The translations under genes were made by a program, and so were the position numbers. This document shows positions 27,738-37,005 of a stretch of 64,000 nucleotides of DNA, piece after piece. Position 1 is the first letter of the stretch, and every line of letters begins with the position of its first letter. The stretch spans positions 1 through 64,000 of the forward strand of contig CALSLN010000003.1 in assembly GCA_943787205.1 (NCBI GenBank), read 5' to 3'. Origin of the DNA: an uncultured Rhodospirillaceae bacterium (GTDB taxonomy: Bacteria > Pseudomonadota > Alphaproteobacteria > Rhodospirillales > Rhodospirillaceae). The notes under the pieces were generated by a model. It was not told where the DNA came from. It ran no database searches and saw nothing but the letters and a program-made list of their open reading frames with translations.

Positions 27738-29044
27738 GCGTCCTCTGTTTCATTGCTTGAGATTTTAAATTGTACCGTGGCAAACGTGCCGATAGCCATC
27801 GCAACTGCTGCAACGTCGAATGCTATCGCCATGCTTGTAAAATTCGCTATGACGCCCCAAAGAATACCGCCGCCTGCCATGCCAGCCGTAAAGCTCATCA
27901 TGGTCATCGACAGTCCGCGCCCTCGGACCCAGGACGGCAGGACCATTTGCGCTGCGACTTGAAACGACAACATGCAAATCATCCAGGCACCACCGTAGAA
28001 AAAGAGCACACCGGCAAAGAGAATCTGGTCGCGCACAACACCAACACCGTACAGAGTGACAGCGAGAATCAAGCTGGCAAAAAACACAATGCTATCTCGC
28101 GAAAATCGAGAGTTTAGGGCGGGTGAAATAAAGAGGGCGGTGACTATGGCGCCAACCCCGATGGCACCCATCAATGTTCCAAAGGCTTCCGGGCCAGCCC
28201 CTAATTCTTCACGAGCGAGAAGGGGGAGGAGCGCCATCAGAGCGCTCGCGCAAAAGAAATGCACTGATCCCCGTACGAGCACAGCTTGGAAACGTTTAGC
28301 CCGCCGAAAGTACATGACGCCCACGGTCATATTGGACCATAGACTTTGTTTCTGCGCGGGCCTTAACGGGGGGGCTTCCCATTTATAAACAACCCACATG
28401 AATATTAGATAACTCACTGCGTTTACGACGAATGCAGGAGCAACGCCGGCCCAGCCGATCAACAGCCCAGCAAGAGCCGGTCCGATAAGCCGAGAAATAT
28501 TCATGGACAGAGAGTTAAGTGTAACCGCGTTCACCACCTCTGATCGGGGCACAATATCTTGCAGTGTTGCAGACATGGCTGGCATTAGGCAGGCTCCGCC
28601 AATACCAAGCAGAAAAGTAAACACGATAAGCAATGTGGGCGTGACCACACCGAGTTGAGTTAACGCTGCCAAGGTTAGGGTAACGGTAACCACCCACCAT
28701 AAAACGACAATCATGTACCGGCGCCGATCAATCATGTCGGCTAACGAGCCAGCGATAAATGCGAGAAAGAGTGTGGGGATCATCTGGGCGGCTTGCACCA
28801 AAGCGATCAGAAATGGCGAATCCGATAGGTCGGTCATAAGCCACGCGGACCCAATACCCTGCATCCAGGTACCGATTAGGGAAAAAAGTCCTGCGATCCA
28901 GAAAGATCGGAACGTTGTCAGGCGCAGGGTACCCCAGACCGCAAAAATAGACTGGCGTTCGCCTTTATATTTCCCAGGGCCGGGAGCGTTATCGCGTGGT
29001 TCTTTTGCTTTGTCCTGAGAGTCTGTTGCGTTGCTTTGGGGCAT
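27734..29044 (-). CDS. Major facilitator superfamily transporter (MFS_3/EntS-like)
   Basis: A 436-residue membrane protein with about 12 helices after a polar 35-residue N-terminal tail. Features include FRSFWIAGLFSLIGTWMQGIGSAWLM, the loop motif GSLADMIDRRRY between helices 2 and 3 and IVPRSEVVNAVTLNSLSMNISRLIGPALAG, a hallmark of the enterobactin exporter-like MFS_3 family. It probably exports small molecules across the inner membrane by proton antiport. It is the first gene of a two-gene operon with the oxidoreductase. Confidence 0.9.
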   Translation of the reverse strand: MPQSNATDSQDKAKEPRDNAPGPGKYKGERQSIFAVWGTLRLTTFRSFWIAGLFSLIGTWMQGIGSAWLMTDLSDSPFLIALVQAAQMIPTLFLAFIAGSLADMIDRRRYMIVVLWWVVTVTLTLAALTQLGVVTPTLLIVFTFLLGIGGACLMPAMSATLQDIVPRSEVVNAVTLNSLSMNISRLIGPALAGLLIGWAGVAPAFVVNAVSYLIFMWVVYKWEAPPLRPAQKQSLWSNMTVGVMYFRRAKRFQAVLVRGSVHFFCASALMALLPLLAREELGAGPEAFGTLMGAIGVGAIVTALFISPALNSRFSRDSIVFFASLILAVTLYGVGVVRDQILFAGVLFFYGGAWMICMLSFQVAAQMVLPSWVRGRGLSMTMMSFTAGMAGGGILWGVIANFTSMAIAFDVAAVAMAIGTFATVQFKISSNETEDA

Positions 29045-29173
29045 CCCTTGCTCTTAGTCGTCAGTGGCTCAACCTGTCAATGTAACGACTCCGGGTAATC
29101 GCCAGATGACAGAAAGAAGCGCAAACATTATGGTGCCGGTCATCCGAAAATCCGCCGTAAGGAATCTGGGCCC

Positions 29174-29812
29174 ATGAAACTCGTTTTTACCCCCAATCCA
29201 GAATACATCCACAAGGTCCTCGTGGTCGCCCATGAGGCAGGGGTTGTTGATCGTCTGGACTTTCAGAGAACTCGACCATTCGACGGCGAAACGATTTGGG
29301 ATTTCCACCCCATGGGTAAGGTCCCGGCCTTGGTGCTGGATAATGGTGATCCCCTCTATGGTGGTTTGGTGATTTGCGAGTACCTCGATTCTTTATCGAC
29401 AACCGGCAAACACGTTTACCCGACAGGCGAGGCGCGCTGGCCAGCTTTGCGCCAAATGGTATTGGGCGACGGTATGTTCGACGCCACCACTTTGTTGCGT
29501 GTCGAAGGGTGGCGCGACAAGAAAGACTGGAACATGGATTACATGCTCCGTGAGCGTCGAAAGATGATTGGCTGCTTAGATCGCATGGAACAGGAAACGC
29601 CACAGTTCAAAGACGTAGACTTCCACATTGGCCATATCTGTATGGCCGGCGGGCTAAGCTACTTGGATTTGAGAAACCCAATCCAAGAGTACGTCATTGT
29701 AGATGGCGATGATGCGTTCGATTGGCGTGAAGGACGTCCAAATCTCTCTGCGTGGTATGACGAGATTGTAAAGCGCCCCTCGCTAGAGTGGCGCTTTACC
29801 ATGGATGAATAG
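29174..29812 (+). CDS. Glutathione S-transferase family protein
   Basis: A 212-residue GST: N-terminal thioredoxin-like domain starting MKLVFTPNPEYIHKVLV, with the substrate-side GKVPALVLDNGDPLYGGLVICEYLD (cis-Pro and the Glu/Ser region, here ICEYL) and a helical C-terminal domain with RPNLSAWYDEIVKRPS near the end. The usual catalytic Ser/Cys position after the first strand is not obvious. AAGGAATCT lies before the ATG as ribosome binding site. Stand-alone gene, divergent from the MFS operon. Confidence 0.88.
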   Translation: MKLVFTPNPEYIHKVLVVAHEAGVVDRLDFQRTRPFDGETIWDFHPMGKVPALVLDNGDPLYGGLVICEYLDSLSTTGKHVYPTGEARWPALRQMVLGDGMFDATTLLRVEGWRDKKDWNMDYMLRERRKMIGCLDRMEQETPQFKDVDFHIGHICMAGGLSYLDLRNPIQEYVIVDGDDAFDWREGRPNLSAWYDEIVKRPSLEWRFTMDE

Positions 29813-29833
29813 ATTAATTTAACTTGAAGCGAC

Positions 29834-29857
29834 GCATGGGGCTGTGAGGCCCCATGC
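29834..29857. terminator. Hairpin between convergent GST and SapC genes
   Basis: A 9-bp perfect stem GCATGGGGC/GCCCCATGC with a 6-nt loop. There is no strong T tract on either side, so it may be a Rho-assisted or weak bidirectional terminator. Confidence 0.6.
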
Positions 29858-29870
29858 CGTAAAAGACTGC

Positions 29871-30656
29871 TTAAGAGTTTGCGGGGTTTTGCGCTTCAGG
29901 AAGGCGCCCCATAATAAGTTCCCAGTTGTTCAATGATGCAACGTGGAAATACATTGCCGCGAGCCAACCTTTCTTCCGCCACTCCAAGAATGTTTTGTCT
30001 GGAATGTCGCGCAATTTTTGCTCGTTAATTGAAGCGAATGCCCCGACGTCAATTTTCTTACCATCAGGCAAGTCGACTTCAAGGGACCGCTCTTCGACGA
30101 GATCGGAATCTCTTAGCATCTCAGAAAATTCTGCGGTCGCCCCATAGGCTCCATGAAACTGTTGGCATATTTCAAGGGCGTCTGTGACCACCTGTGTTTC
30201 TTTTTCGCCTTCGAAGAGTGCGCGTGCGTTGGGATTTGTTGAGTTTGACTCGTGATCAATACCCAATTGTAAACGTTCGTCTTCTGGTTTGCCTAAGAGG
30301 ATAAATGGATACCGTCTTACATAAGCCGGAACATAGCAGAAGCGCTCCCAGTTCCCTTCGCCATCCACAAACACGTTCTGGTCATTTCTTAATCCGAGGG
30401 CAACGGTTGGCACCATCTCTTTGCCGACGAAAACGATGGGGTAGTGGCGGGCCGCAAGCACGAATTCTGGAAGGGTGATAGGGACCGCGTTGGTGTCCGT
30501 TGTGAAGCTGAAATCATTGGCAGGCCGCATTTTGAAGTCGCCATGGCTTTCCGCCGTGACAGGGCGAGGGTCGTGATAAAACAGTGGCGGCGGCATCCGC
30601 TCTTCATCGTTTTGATTGGTGTCCGCAGCGGGCGTTTCATTTGATTGATCAGTCAA
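29871..30656 (-). CDS. SapC family protein
   Basis: A 261-residue protein with the SapC-family pattern: PITLPEFVLAARHYPIVFVG, WERFCYVPAYVRRYPFIL, FEGEKETQVVTDALEICQQF and a C-terminal LEWRKKGWLAAMYFHVASLNNWE. The family is named after a Campylobacter S-layer-linked gene and is common beside TonB receptors in alphaproteobacteria; its biochemical function is not established. It has no signal peptide and an acidic, disordered first 30 residues. A GGAAGGATAAG lies upstream of its ATG. Confidence 0.88.
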   Translation of the reverse strand: MTDQSNETPAADTNQNDEERMPPPLFYHDPRPVTAESHGDFKMRPANDFSFTTDTNAVPITLPEFVLAARHYPIVFVGKEMVPTVALGLRNDQNVFVDGEGNWERFCYVPAYVRRYPFILLGKPEDERLQLGIDHESNSTNPNARALFEGEKETQVVTDALEICQQFHGAYGATAEFSEMLRDSDLVEERSLEVDLPDGKKIDVGAFASINEQKLRDIPDKTFLEWRKKGWLAAMYFHVASLNNWELIMGRLPEAQNPANS

Positions 30657-30857
30657 TGTCTTATCCTTCCTTGCCTCAGTGTGTCACTGAAGGTCATTTC
30701 CACCATTTGGAGCGCAAAATAGAGCCTTCTGCGGCTGGGTCAACGGGTGGATGAGTCTGGCGCTGGCCAGGGATGCCGGTGGGCAAAGGTATGTGGAGGC
30801 CAGTTGTCCGTGTAGGATCGGGCTATTAAAGGCCATCCGACGAAGTGAGGTATTGCA
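30657..30857. promoter_or_regulatory. Divergent intergenic region between sapC-like and dehalogenase-like genes
   Basis: The 200 bp must contain promoters for both directions. No distinct operator was recognised. GAAGTGAGG lies just upstream of ATG 30858 as ribosome binding site. Confidence 0.4.
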
Positions 30858-31589
30858 ATGTTATCGGGCAAATCGGCTCTTGTTACGAATGTCTGCCATT
30901 TTGTGGGGATATCCACTGCTCATGTCCTTCAGGGCTACGGTGCTTCCGTTCGGTGTCACGATGCAAGTTTCAGCAATGAAGAAAAGGCCTCTGCCTTTGA
31001 AGCTCTGAATCCGGGGCTTTCGGCGCTGCCTGTTTCATCGACAACTGATGCTGTTGACGCGGTCGTATCTGATTTAGGCGGCCTTGATATCGCTGTTATC
31101 AATGACTTTTACCCAGCTGTGCGGGCGCCGGTGGGCGTGGCAACGACTGAAGAGTTTCGTAAAGGTTTGGAGGCTTTGATGGTCGTTCCGTTCGAAACTG
31201 CTTCTGCAGCGGCTCGTCACATGAAACCGAATAAGCGCGGTAAAATGATTTTCGTGACATCTGCTGCACCATTTCATGGTTTGCCCAATTACAGCATGTA
31301 TGCAGCCGGCCGCGGGGGCGCAAATGCGATGGCTCTTTCGATCGCTAAGGAGTTGGCGCGGGATAATATTCAGGTCAACGCCGTCGCCCCAAACTACGTC
31401 GAGAGTGAAAGCTATTTTCCGCCAGAACTCTTAGCTGACGAGAAGGCCTTGGCCAAGATGACCAGCAAAGTGCCCTTGGGGAGGTTAGGGAAGCCGGAAG
31501 AAGTCTCGGAATTGATTGCGTTTCTGGCGTCTGAAAAGGCAGGTTTTATTACCGGGCAGATTATCCCGGTTGCGGGTGGCTGGGCCTAG
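30858..31589 (+). CDS. Halohydrin dehalogenase-like SDR (HHDH)
   Basis: A 243-residue short-chain dehydrogenase-like protein in which the NAD motif TGxxxGxG is replaced by T-x4-F-x-G (Thr10, Phe15, Gly17 in TNVCHFVG), and the catalytic set is S-x12-Y-x3-R (Ser135, Tyr148, Arg152) with Arg where SDRs have Lys. These two motifs are the published diagnostic signatures of halohydrin dehalogenases, which close vicinal halohydrins to epoxides with halide release and need no cofactor. Further HheC-like stretches are CHDASF, INDFYPA, TSAAPF, APNYVESESYFP and TGQ. A role in halogenated metabolite breakdown is inference. There is no operon partner; the cyclase gene downstream is convergent. Confidence 0.85.
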   Translation: MLSGKSALVTNVCHFVGISTAHVLQGYGASVRCHDASFSNEEKASAFEALNPGLSALPVSSTTDAVDAVVSDLGGLDIAVINDFYPAVRAPVGVATTEEFRKGLEALMVVPFETASAAARHMKPNKRGKMIFVTSAAPFHGLPNYSMYAAGRGGANAMALSIAKELARDNIQVNAVAPNYVESESYFPPELLADEKALAKMTSKVPLGRLGKPEEVSELIAFLASEKAGFITGQIIPVAGGWA

Positions 31590-31606
31590 CGCAGGCGAAT
31601 TGCGCG

Positions 31607-33199
31607 CTACTTTTTACCAAGTTCTTGGTAACCGACTTTGCCGCCAGTTGCAGGGTCGGGCAGGGGTTCCCACGGAACGGTATACAGAACCTTTTTTTCT
31701 TTTAGGCCTTTCATTGCGAATTCGCCGCAGTATTTGCAATCATCGGCATAGCGGGGAACAGCCCGCCAAACCTCATCACTGATCCAGGTCTCGCTACTTC
31801 CAGCTTCTGCGCAAATGCGCGCCGCCGTTTGAACAGTTGTTCCGAAATAATCGTTCTCTTCTTCTACGGCTTCACCCGTATGCAAGCCGATACAGATATC
31901 GAACGATAGCTCTGGCTTGTTGCGATCAAACAAGTCGATTTGCTGCTGCATCTGTGTGCAGGCTTCAATCGCAAAACGAGGATTGCTAAACGTCGCCATG
32001 ATTCCATCGCCAGTGTGCTTAACTTCGGTCCCATCAAATTGTTTGAGAGCGTCACGGACAATTTTGTTGTGGGCTCTGATGACCTTTTGCATGGTCTTAT
32101 CACCGAGTTCTTCGGTGAGTGCGGTTGAGTCAACGATATCTGTAAACATGAAGGTGTATACAGACGGTAGCTCAATAGATTTGTCCGGTGTGCTCCAGTT
32201 ATCAAGCAGCTCACCTAGATCTTCACCAGATTCTGACTCGCTATCTAAGTGGTGAGCCATGGCTTTCGAGCCAGAATCGATCATCGACCGATATTGAGCT
32301 CTTTCACCGTATTCATTCACATTGTTTGCGAACGCCTTGGCTGCGGTTTTATTGGCCCCAGTCAATTCCATTATGCGGGCGAGCACCGACTGCCCTTCAC
32401 TGGCAGTGAGAGAAAACTCTCTAGAGAGTTTTGAGCAGACGCCCGCAAAATATAGATTGAGGCCAAACTTCGTAAAGCTATCAACCGCTTTCTCTCGGGA
32501 TTGAAGCGCCTTAGTGACGTCGGCGATGACCAGCTTTAAATGCCCAATAACTTTGGCCATTGCTTTCTCTGTTGCCGCTTCATCAGAGTCCGTCGAGCTG
32601 GACGAGTTTTGAGTATTCGGTCCAGCTCCGCCAGGTCCGGCACCACCTGGTCCAGCTCCTCCAGGCCCTGCGCCACCTGGTCCTTGTCCCTGATTATTTT
32701 GCTGGTCTTCTGGCTCTGGCTGCGGGGGTGCATTTGGGTCTGTCGCGGCAAAACCGTCTTGTTCATCGAGGGTGACGACGGCGATATCGGCTTTTTTGTC
32801 TATGTCATCAAACACCTTGTCGAAATGAGGCTGCCTTTCTTGGAGGACACCACCAAATTTCTTTTCAATATCCGGGCCGCCAAAAACTTCTCCGCTCCCA
32901 GCGCTGGACGGGAGATAATTCTTAATCATCGTTAGCAATGTGCCGAGGAACAGAACGATGAACCCAAGCATCACGATGAGTGATTGTAAGTCTGGATTAA
33001 CTTTTGCGCCTGCCATAATGGCGACGCGGAAGAGAATCACGGCAGCGACGGTTCCGAAGATCGCGATGCCAATGGATTGAAAGATGATCATCGTCAGGCC
33101 CTTTTTGCCTGACCCACCGCCCGCAGCATGCCGAGAGGCACGCCGAGCTTTTCGGCGTGCTTCTTCCTTCTGCTCTCTAATGGAAAGCGTCTTCACCAT
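31607..33199 (-). CDS. Membrane-anchored class III adenylate/guanylate cyclase
   Basis: A 530-residue protein: a basic N terminus, two membrane helices (IGIAIFGTVAAVILFRVAI and LIVMLGFIVLFLGTLLTMI), a long Gln/Gly-rich linker with four GPGGA repeats, a helical middle domain, then a cyclase catalytic domain starting VYTFMFTDIVDST. Both metal Asp residues are kept (FTDIVDST and KHTGDGIMATF). IGLHTGEAVEEENDYFG and TAARICAEAG are typical. It makes cAMP (or cGMP) in the cytoplasm. A Cys pair (CKYC) near the C terminus is unusual. The helical domain before the cyclase could be sensory. Confidence 0.88.
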   Translation of the reverse strand: MVKTLSIREQKEEARRKARRASRHAAGGGSGKKGLTMIIFQSIGIAIFGTVAAVILFRVAIMAGAKVNPDLQSLIVMLGFIVLFLGTLLTMIKNYLPSSAGSGEVFGGPDIEKKFGGVLQERQPHFDKVFDDIDKKADIAVVTLDEQDGFAATDPNAPPQPEPEDQQNNQGQGPGGAGPGGAGPGGAGPGGAGPNTQNSSSSTDSDEAATEKAMAKVIGHLKLVIADVTKALQSREKAVDSFTKFGLNLYFAGVCSKLSREFSLTASEGQSVLARIMELTGANKTAAKAFANNVNEYGERAQYRSMIDSGSKAMAHHLDSESESGEDLGELLDNWSTPDKSIELPSVYTFMFTDIVDSTALTEELGDKTMQKVIRAHNKIVRDALKQFDGTEVKHTGDGIMATFSNPRFAIEACTQMQQQIDLFDRNKPELSFDICIGLHTGEAVEEENDYFGTTVQTAARICAEAGSSETWISDEVWRAVPRYADDCKYCGEFAMKGLKEKKVLYTVPWEPLPDPATGGKVGYQELGKK

Positions 33200-33399
33200 A
33201 CGCCCTCAACGTCCCATCACATGGCATACGGACCGCGTTCGACACGGTCACTAACAAATGCAAAGCCTTTTTCGCCCAATTTTGGGTCATAAAGCGACTT
33301 ATCTATCCCAACCTAAAGTATGTGTAGCGAAAAATTGCCGGTAAGAACACGAACTTATCTCTTAATGTTCAAAATAAAGTTTCGCCTAAAAACAGTGGG
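33200..33399. promoter_or_regulatory. Intergenic region upstream of the cyclase
   Basis: 200 bp that are AT-rich around 33290-33390. It carries the cyclase promoter (minus strand) and the 3' end of the glycosylase transcript. No distinct motif identified. Confidence 0.35.
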
Positions 33400-34023
33400 T
33401 TAAGCTGCTTTTTGCGCGGCGACGGCGTGCCAAAGGAAGACAGCGGCTGCGGACCTGTACGGGCTCCATTGCAAAGCATGTGCGGAAAGGTCTTCTGCCC
33501 CAATCCTTTCTGGGTCCCCAATAATGGCCTGCCACCCGGTTCTCAACGCAAGGTCCCCAACTGGCCATACGTCTGGCCGATTCATCGCAAACATCAAATA
33601 TATGTCGGCTGTCCAGTCGCCGATTCCCCAAATTCTAGTCAAATGCGCCTTTGCGGCCTCATCACTCATTCTAGCCAGGGTCCTGAAATTGAGGTCCTGT
33701 TGTTCCACAGCAGATGCAATGGCCTTGAGTGTTTTCAGCTTGCTCGCACTCAGACCTGCGTCGCGAAGGTTTTGGTCTGGTGTGCCCATTACATTAGAGG
33801 CGCTGATCGTGCCGGTGGCAGTCTTCACGCGCCGCCATATGGCATCAGCAGCTTTGGTTGAGATTTGCTGGCCAACAATGATGTTAGCCAAAGTCGCAAA
33901 ACCGCCTGGTCGTCTGCGAGATTTTGGCATTCCGATGGCTTGTAGTGCTTTTCTGATAACACGGTCCTGTTTAGCCAAGTGGGTGAGCGCGTGCTCTAGC
34001 TCATGCTGTGCGTTCGCGGTCAT
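33400..34023 (-). CDS. DNA-3-methyladenine glycosylase II (AlkA-like, HhH-GPD)
   Basis: About 207 residues from ATG 34023 (a TTG at 34065 is possible). The helix-hairpin-helix GPD superfamily core is present: FATLANIIVGQQISTKAADAIWRRV, IWGIGDWTADIYLMF (hairpin LxGIGxWTA) and the catalytic Asp in WPVGDLALR. It removes alkylated bases from DNA for base-excision repair. The protein lacks the N-terminal AlkA_N domain of E. coli AlkA and so belongs to the short class. Monocistronic, divergent from the peptide-binding protein. Confidence 0.88.
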   Translation of the reverse strand: MTANAQHELEHALTHLAKQDRVIRKALQAIGMPKSRRRPGGFATLANIIVGQQISTKAADAIWRRVKTATGTISASNVMGTPDQNLRDAGLSASKLKTLKAIASAVEQQDLNFRTLARMSDEAAKAHLTRIWGIGDWTADIYLMFAMNRPDVWPVGDLALRTGWQAIIGDPERIGAEDLSAHALQWSPYRSAAAVFLWHAVAAQKAA

Positions 34024-34124
34024 ATTTCTGCTGATTTTCCACACTACCCAGGTCTTGCGCGTCAACTCACGGGCGTTAAGGTTGCGTCAATCCAGACCGT
34101 TGGCCTGAAAGGCTCCATCAAATC

Positions 34125-35732
34125 ATGACAGCTTCTTCTCTTCTTAGGCAGATGTCTTTCTTTGCTCTCTTTGCTCTAACGATTGCAACACTTCTTACCG
34201 GCGCACCCGCGCAGGCGGAAATGGTGTTTCACCGTGGGAACATCGGTGAGCCTGATTCGCTAGACCCGCACCTGACAACCAGTGGATACGCCACCAACAT
34301 TATTTTCGATATGTTTATTGGTCTAACGACGGTTGATGCCAAGGCAAACGTGATGCCGGGGGCAGCTGAAAGCTGGACGGTTTCCGAAGACGGTAAAGAG
34401 TATGTTTTCAAGCTGCGCGACGGCATGGTGTGGTCTGATGGGACGCCTGTAACTGCAGGTGATTTTGAATACGCGTTCAAGCGGATGCTGGACCCTGCGA
34501 CCGCATCACGCGGCGCGCCAATGTTTTACATGATCGAGAATGCCAGATCCGTAAATGGTGGGCAGATGCCCGTGGATGACTTGGCGGTGACGGCTATTGA
34601 TGACCGGACCTTAGAAATCAAGCTCAATGCACCAACGCCATTCTTTCTCGAACTCGTTGTTCATCGGTGTTTCCCCGTTCCACGCTGGGCCATCGAGGAG
34701 CATGGTAGGGAATGGACTCGCGCTGAAAATATAGTCGTGAACGGTGCATTCAAATTAGAGGAATGGGTTCCGCAAACGTCAGTGAAGGTTGTTCGCAATC
34801 CTACGTTCTTTGACGCCGACAGTGTCGCGCTTGATGCGGTTGTTTACTACACCACGGAAGACCTATCAGCAGCGTTTAACCGATATCGCGCTGACGATCT
34901 CGATATGATCATTTCATTTCCGCCATCACAGCTTGATTGGATAAAAGAGAACTTGGCCGATGACTTGCGTATGACGCAAAACCTGGGCCTGGAATACATT
35001 ACCTTCAACACGACGAAGGCACCATTCGATGATCCACGGGTTAGGCTAGCGCTTAGCATGGCCTTGGACCGTGAAACGCTTACAAACAGGGTTATGCGTG
35101 GTGGCGAGGCAGGCGCGTATAGCCTTATTCCCGTGGGCTCCCGTGAAGGATATGCACCAGCTTTTGCGGACTATCGTGACCAGTCTCCATCAGAACGCAA
35201 TGCGCGGGCAAAAGCGCTCTTAGCGGAGGCCGGATATGGGCCCGATAATCCTTTGTCCTTTAGTTTCCGATATAACACGCAGGAAGTTTTGCGGCGTGTT
35301 GCAGCAGCAGTGGCGGCCATGTGGCAGCGCGGGTTGGACGTGAATGTTAGCTTGCTTAACAGTGACCTGAATGTCTTGAACGCAGACTTGCGAAATGGTG
35401 ATTACGAAGTGGCGCGATATCAGTGGTTTGGTGAGCATCGCGATCCGTCAACGTTTCTATATCTTCTGGAGTCGGATGCTATCGGAGACAACCATTCTAA
35501 ATACGATAACCCTGCGTACGACGTCTTGATGCAACAGGCCTATGCGTCTGCTGATATCGAGCAGCGGATGCGATTGATGGCCGAGGCGGAACGCATTGTC
35601 ATGGACGAGGCACCCATCGCGCCGCTGAATTTTTACGTCAGCAAAAGACTCGTGAAGCCGTTCGTCAAAGGCCTGGAAGACAATGTTCGGGGAATTAACC
35701 TTGCCCGATACGTTTCGATAGAGCGGCCCTGA
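34125..35732 (+). CDS. ABC transporter substrate-binding protein, oligopeptide type (SBP_bac_5)
   Basis: A 535-residue protein with signal peptide (FFALFALTIATLLTGAPAQA). It shows the OppA/DppA family pattern: FHRGNIGEPDSLDPHLTTSG, AESWTVSEDGKEYVFKLRDGMVWSDGTPVTAGDFEYAFKRM (with the family's signature motif near DGxPVTAxDF) and ALSMALDRETLTNRVMRGGE. It binds peptides or similar solutes in the periplasm. No permease or ATPase genes are adjacent, so it is an orphan binding protein or uses transporters encoded elsewhere. It is convergent with the yaaA-like gene (3 bp apart). Confidence 0.9.
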   Translation: MTASSLLRQMSFFALFALTIATLLTGAPAQAEMVFHRGNIGEPDSLDPHLTTSGYATNIIFDMFIGLTTVDAKANVMPGAAESWTVSEDGKEYVFKLRDGMVWSDGTPVTAGDFEYAFKRMLDPATASRGAPMFYMIENARSVNGGQMPVDDLAVTAIDDRTLEIKLNAPTPFFLELVVHRCFPVPRWAIEEHGREWTRAENIVVNGAFKLEEWVPQTSVKVVRNPTFFDADSVALDAVVYYTTEDLSAAFNRYRADDLDMIISFPPSQLDWIKENLADDLRMTQNLGLEYITFNTTKAPFDDPRVRLALSMALDRETLTNRVMRGGEAGAYSLIPVGSREGYAPAFADYRDQSPSERNARAKALLAEAGYGPDNPLSFSFRYNTQEVLRRVAAAVAAMWQRGLDVNVSLLNSDLNVLNADLRNGDYEVARYQWFGEHRDPSTFLYLLESDAIGDNHSKYDNPAYDVLMQQAYASADIEQRMRLMAEAERIVMDEAPIAPLNFYVSKRLVKPFVKGLEDNVRGINLARYVSIERP

Positions 35733-35735
35733 TGC

Positions 35736-36524
35736 CTATCGCTGCTCTGATACAGGAATAAACTTACGGGTGAAGACCCACAGTTTGTCTGTAGAGGCGG
35801 CGGCATCAAACTTATAGCGATCAATGGCAAAACTTTTGAGATTTTCCGGCTCATTGATCCGGTTCTCAATTATATGTCGCGCCATTACGCCGCGCGCTTT
35901 CTTGGCTAAGAAGCTGATGACTTTGGCCTGGCCGTCTTTAATTTCTTTAAACACAGGCTGAACGATGGGGACGTCCAGTGTCTTGGCTTGGACCGCTGAG
36001 AAGTACTCGTTCGATGCCAAGTTGATCAATGTTTTTGATTTTGACTTTGCGACCATCTTTGTGACGGCTTCGTTCAGTTTGCCATCCCAAAAGTCATAGA
36101 GGTTGGCGCCGCGTTTCGTGTCGACGCGGGACCCCATTTCGAGCCTGTAGGGCTGCATACCGTCGAGGGGCCGAAGCAATCCATAAAGGCCTGAGAGAAT
36201 GCCGACATGCTTTTGCGCGAATGCGAAGTCTTCTTTGTCCAGCGATTTGGCATCCAATCCGAGATAGACATCGCCGGCAAACGCGAGAGCCGCTTGTTTG
36301 GTTTGGGACTTGCCCGCAGGATCAAAGGCCTTAAACCTCTCGGCGTTAAGGTTCGCTAGATCCTCGCTTATGCCCATTAGGCGCTTGAGGTCTTGAGGCG
36401 TGTATTTTCGCGCTCGTTTGATGAGCTCAGTCGTGTCATCGGGAAATAACGGCTTGGTCTTAGAAAGGCCCTTGGCGGGGTCAGAGAAGTCCAATTTCTT
36501 TGCGGGGGAGAGGACTGTATACAT
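35736..36524 (-). CDS. yaaA: Peroxide-stress protein YaaA (DUF328)
   Basis: A 262-residue protein with the DUF328 N terminus VLSPAKKLDFSDPAKG, the FAQKHVGILSGLYGLLRPLDGMQPYRLEMG core and LINLASNEYFSAV. In E. coli, YaaA lowers intracellular iron during peroxide stress and binds DNA. Length matches E. coli YaaA (258). A promoter lies in the 52-bp divergent gap with the ArsC-like gene. Confidence 0.93.
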   Translation of the reverse strand: MYTVLSPAKKLDFSDPAKGLSKTKPLFPDDTTELIKRARKYTPQDLKRLMGISEDLANLNAERFKAFDPAGKSQTKQAALAFAGDVYLGLDAKSLDKEDFAFAQKHVGILSGLYGLLRPLDGMQPYRLEMGSRVDTKRGANLYDFWDGKLNEAVTKMVAKSKSKTLINLASNEYFSAVQAKTLDVPIVQPVFKEIKDGQAKVISFLAKKARGVMARHIIENRINEPENLKSFAIDRYKFDAAASTDKLWVFTRKFIPVSEQR

Positions 36525-36576
36525 GGAGCAATCTCAGCAGCTAATGCGTTAAAAATAGGTTCTATAGGGGTATATC

Positions 36577-36921
36577 ATGATCAAGGTTGTTGGCATCAAG
36601 TCTTGCGATACATGTCGGAAGGCTCTGTCATGGCTTTCCAAGCAAGGGGTCGACCATAAGTTCCACGATCTTAGGCTCGATGGGCTAGAAGCGGATCGCT
36701 TGTCCGGCTGGATTTCAGCCGTCGGATGGGAAAAGCTGTTGAACCAACGCAGCACCACCTGGCGCGGTCTTTCGACGGCGGAAAAAGCCGATATTACGGC
36801 TGAAAAAGCTGAGAAGCTTATGCTGGCGAACCCGACGTTGATTAAAAGGCCGGTTTTTGAGGCCGGAAAAGCCGTTCACGTTGGCTTTTCTGAGATCGTT
36901 CAAGCTGCTCTAAAGGCCTGA
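36577..36921 (+). CDS. ArsC/Spx/MgsR (YffB-like) thioredoxin-fold protein
   Basis: The 114-residue protein has an N-terminal CxxC (SCDTCRKALSWL, Cys10 and Cys13) and LLNQRSTTWRGL, with a late LIKRPVFEAG motif, all typical of the ArsC/Spx superfamily and in particular the YffB/ArsC-like subgroup. It probably acts as a glutathione-linked reductase; genuine arsenate reduction is not implied by context. AGGGGTATATC is just upstream of its ATG. Confidence 0.9.
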   Translation: MIKVVGIKSCDTCRKALSWLSKQGVDHKFHDLRLDGLEADRLSGWISAVGWEKLLNQRSTTWRGLSTAEKADITAEKAEKLMLANPTLIKRPVFEAGKAVHVGFSEIVQAALKA

Positions 36922-37005
36922 AACGCGCCAATACGTTGACATGCTGCGGTGTTTGCCGCACACCATATGCTTCGTTTTTCTACCTTCGGTGCAAAGGATC
37001 GCATC

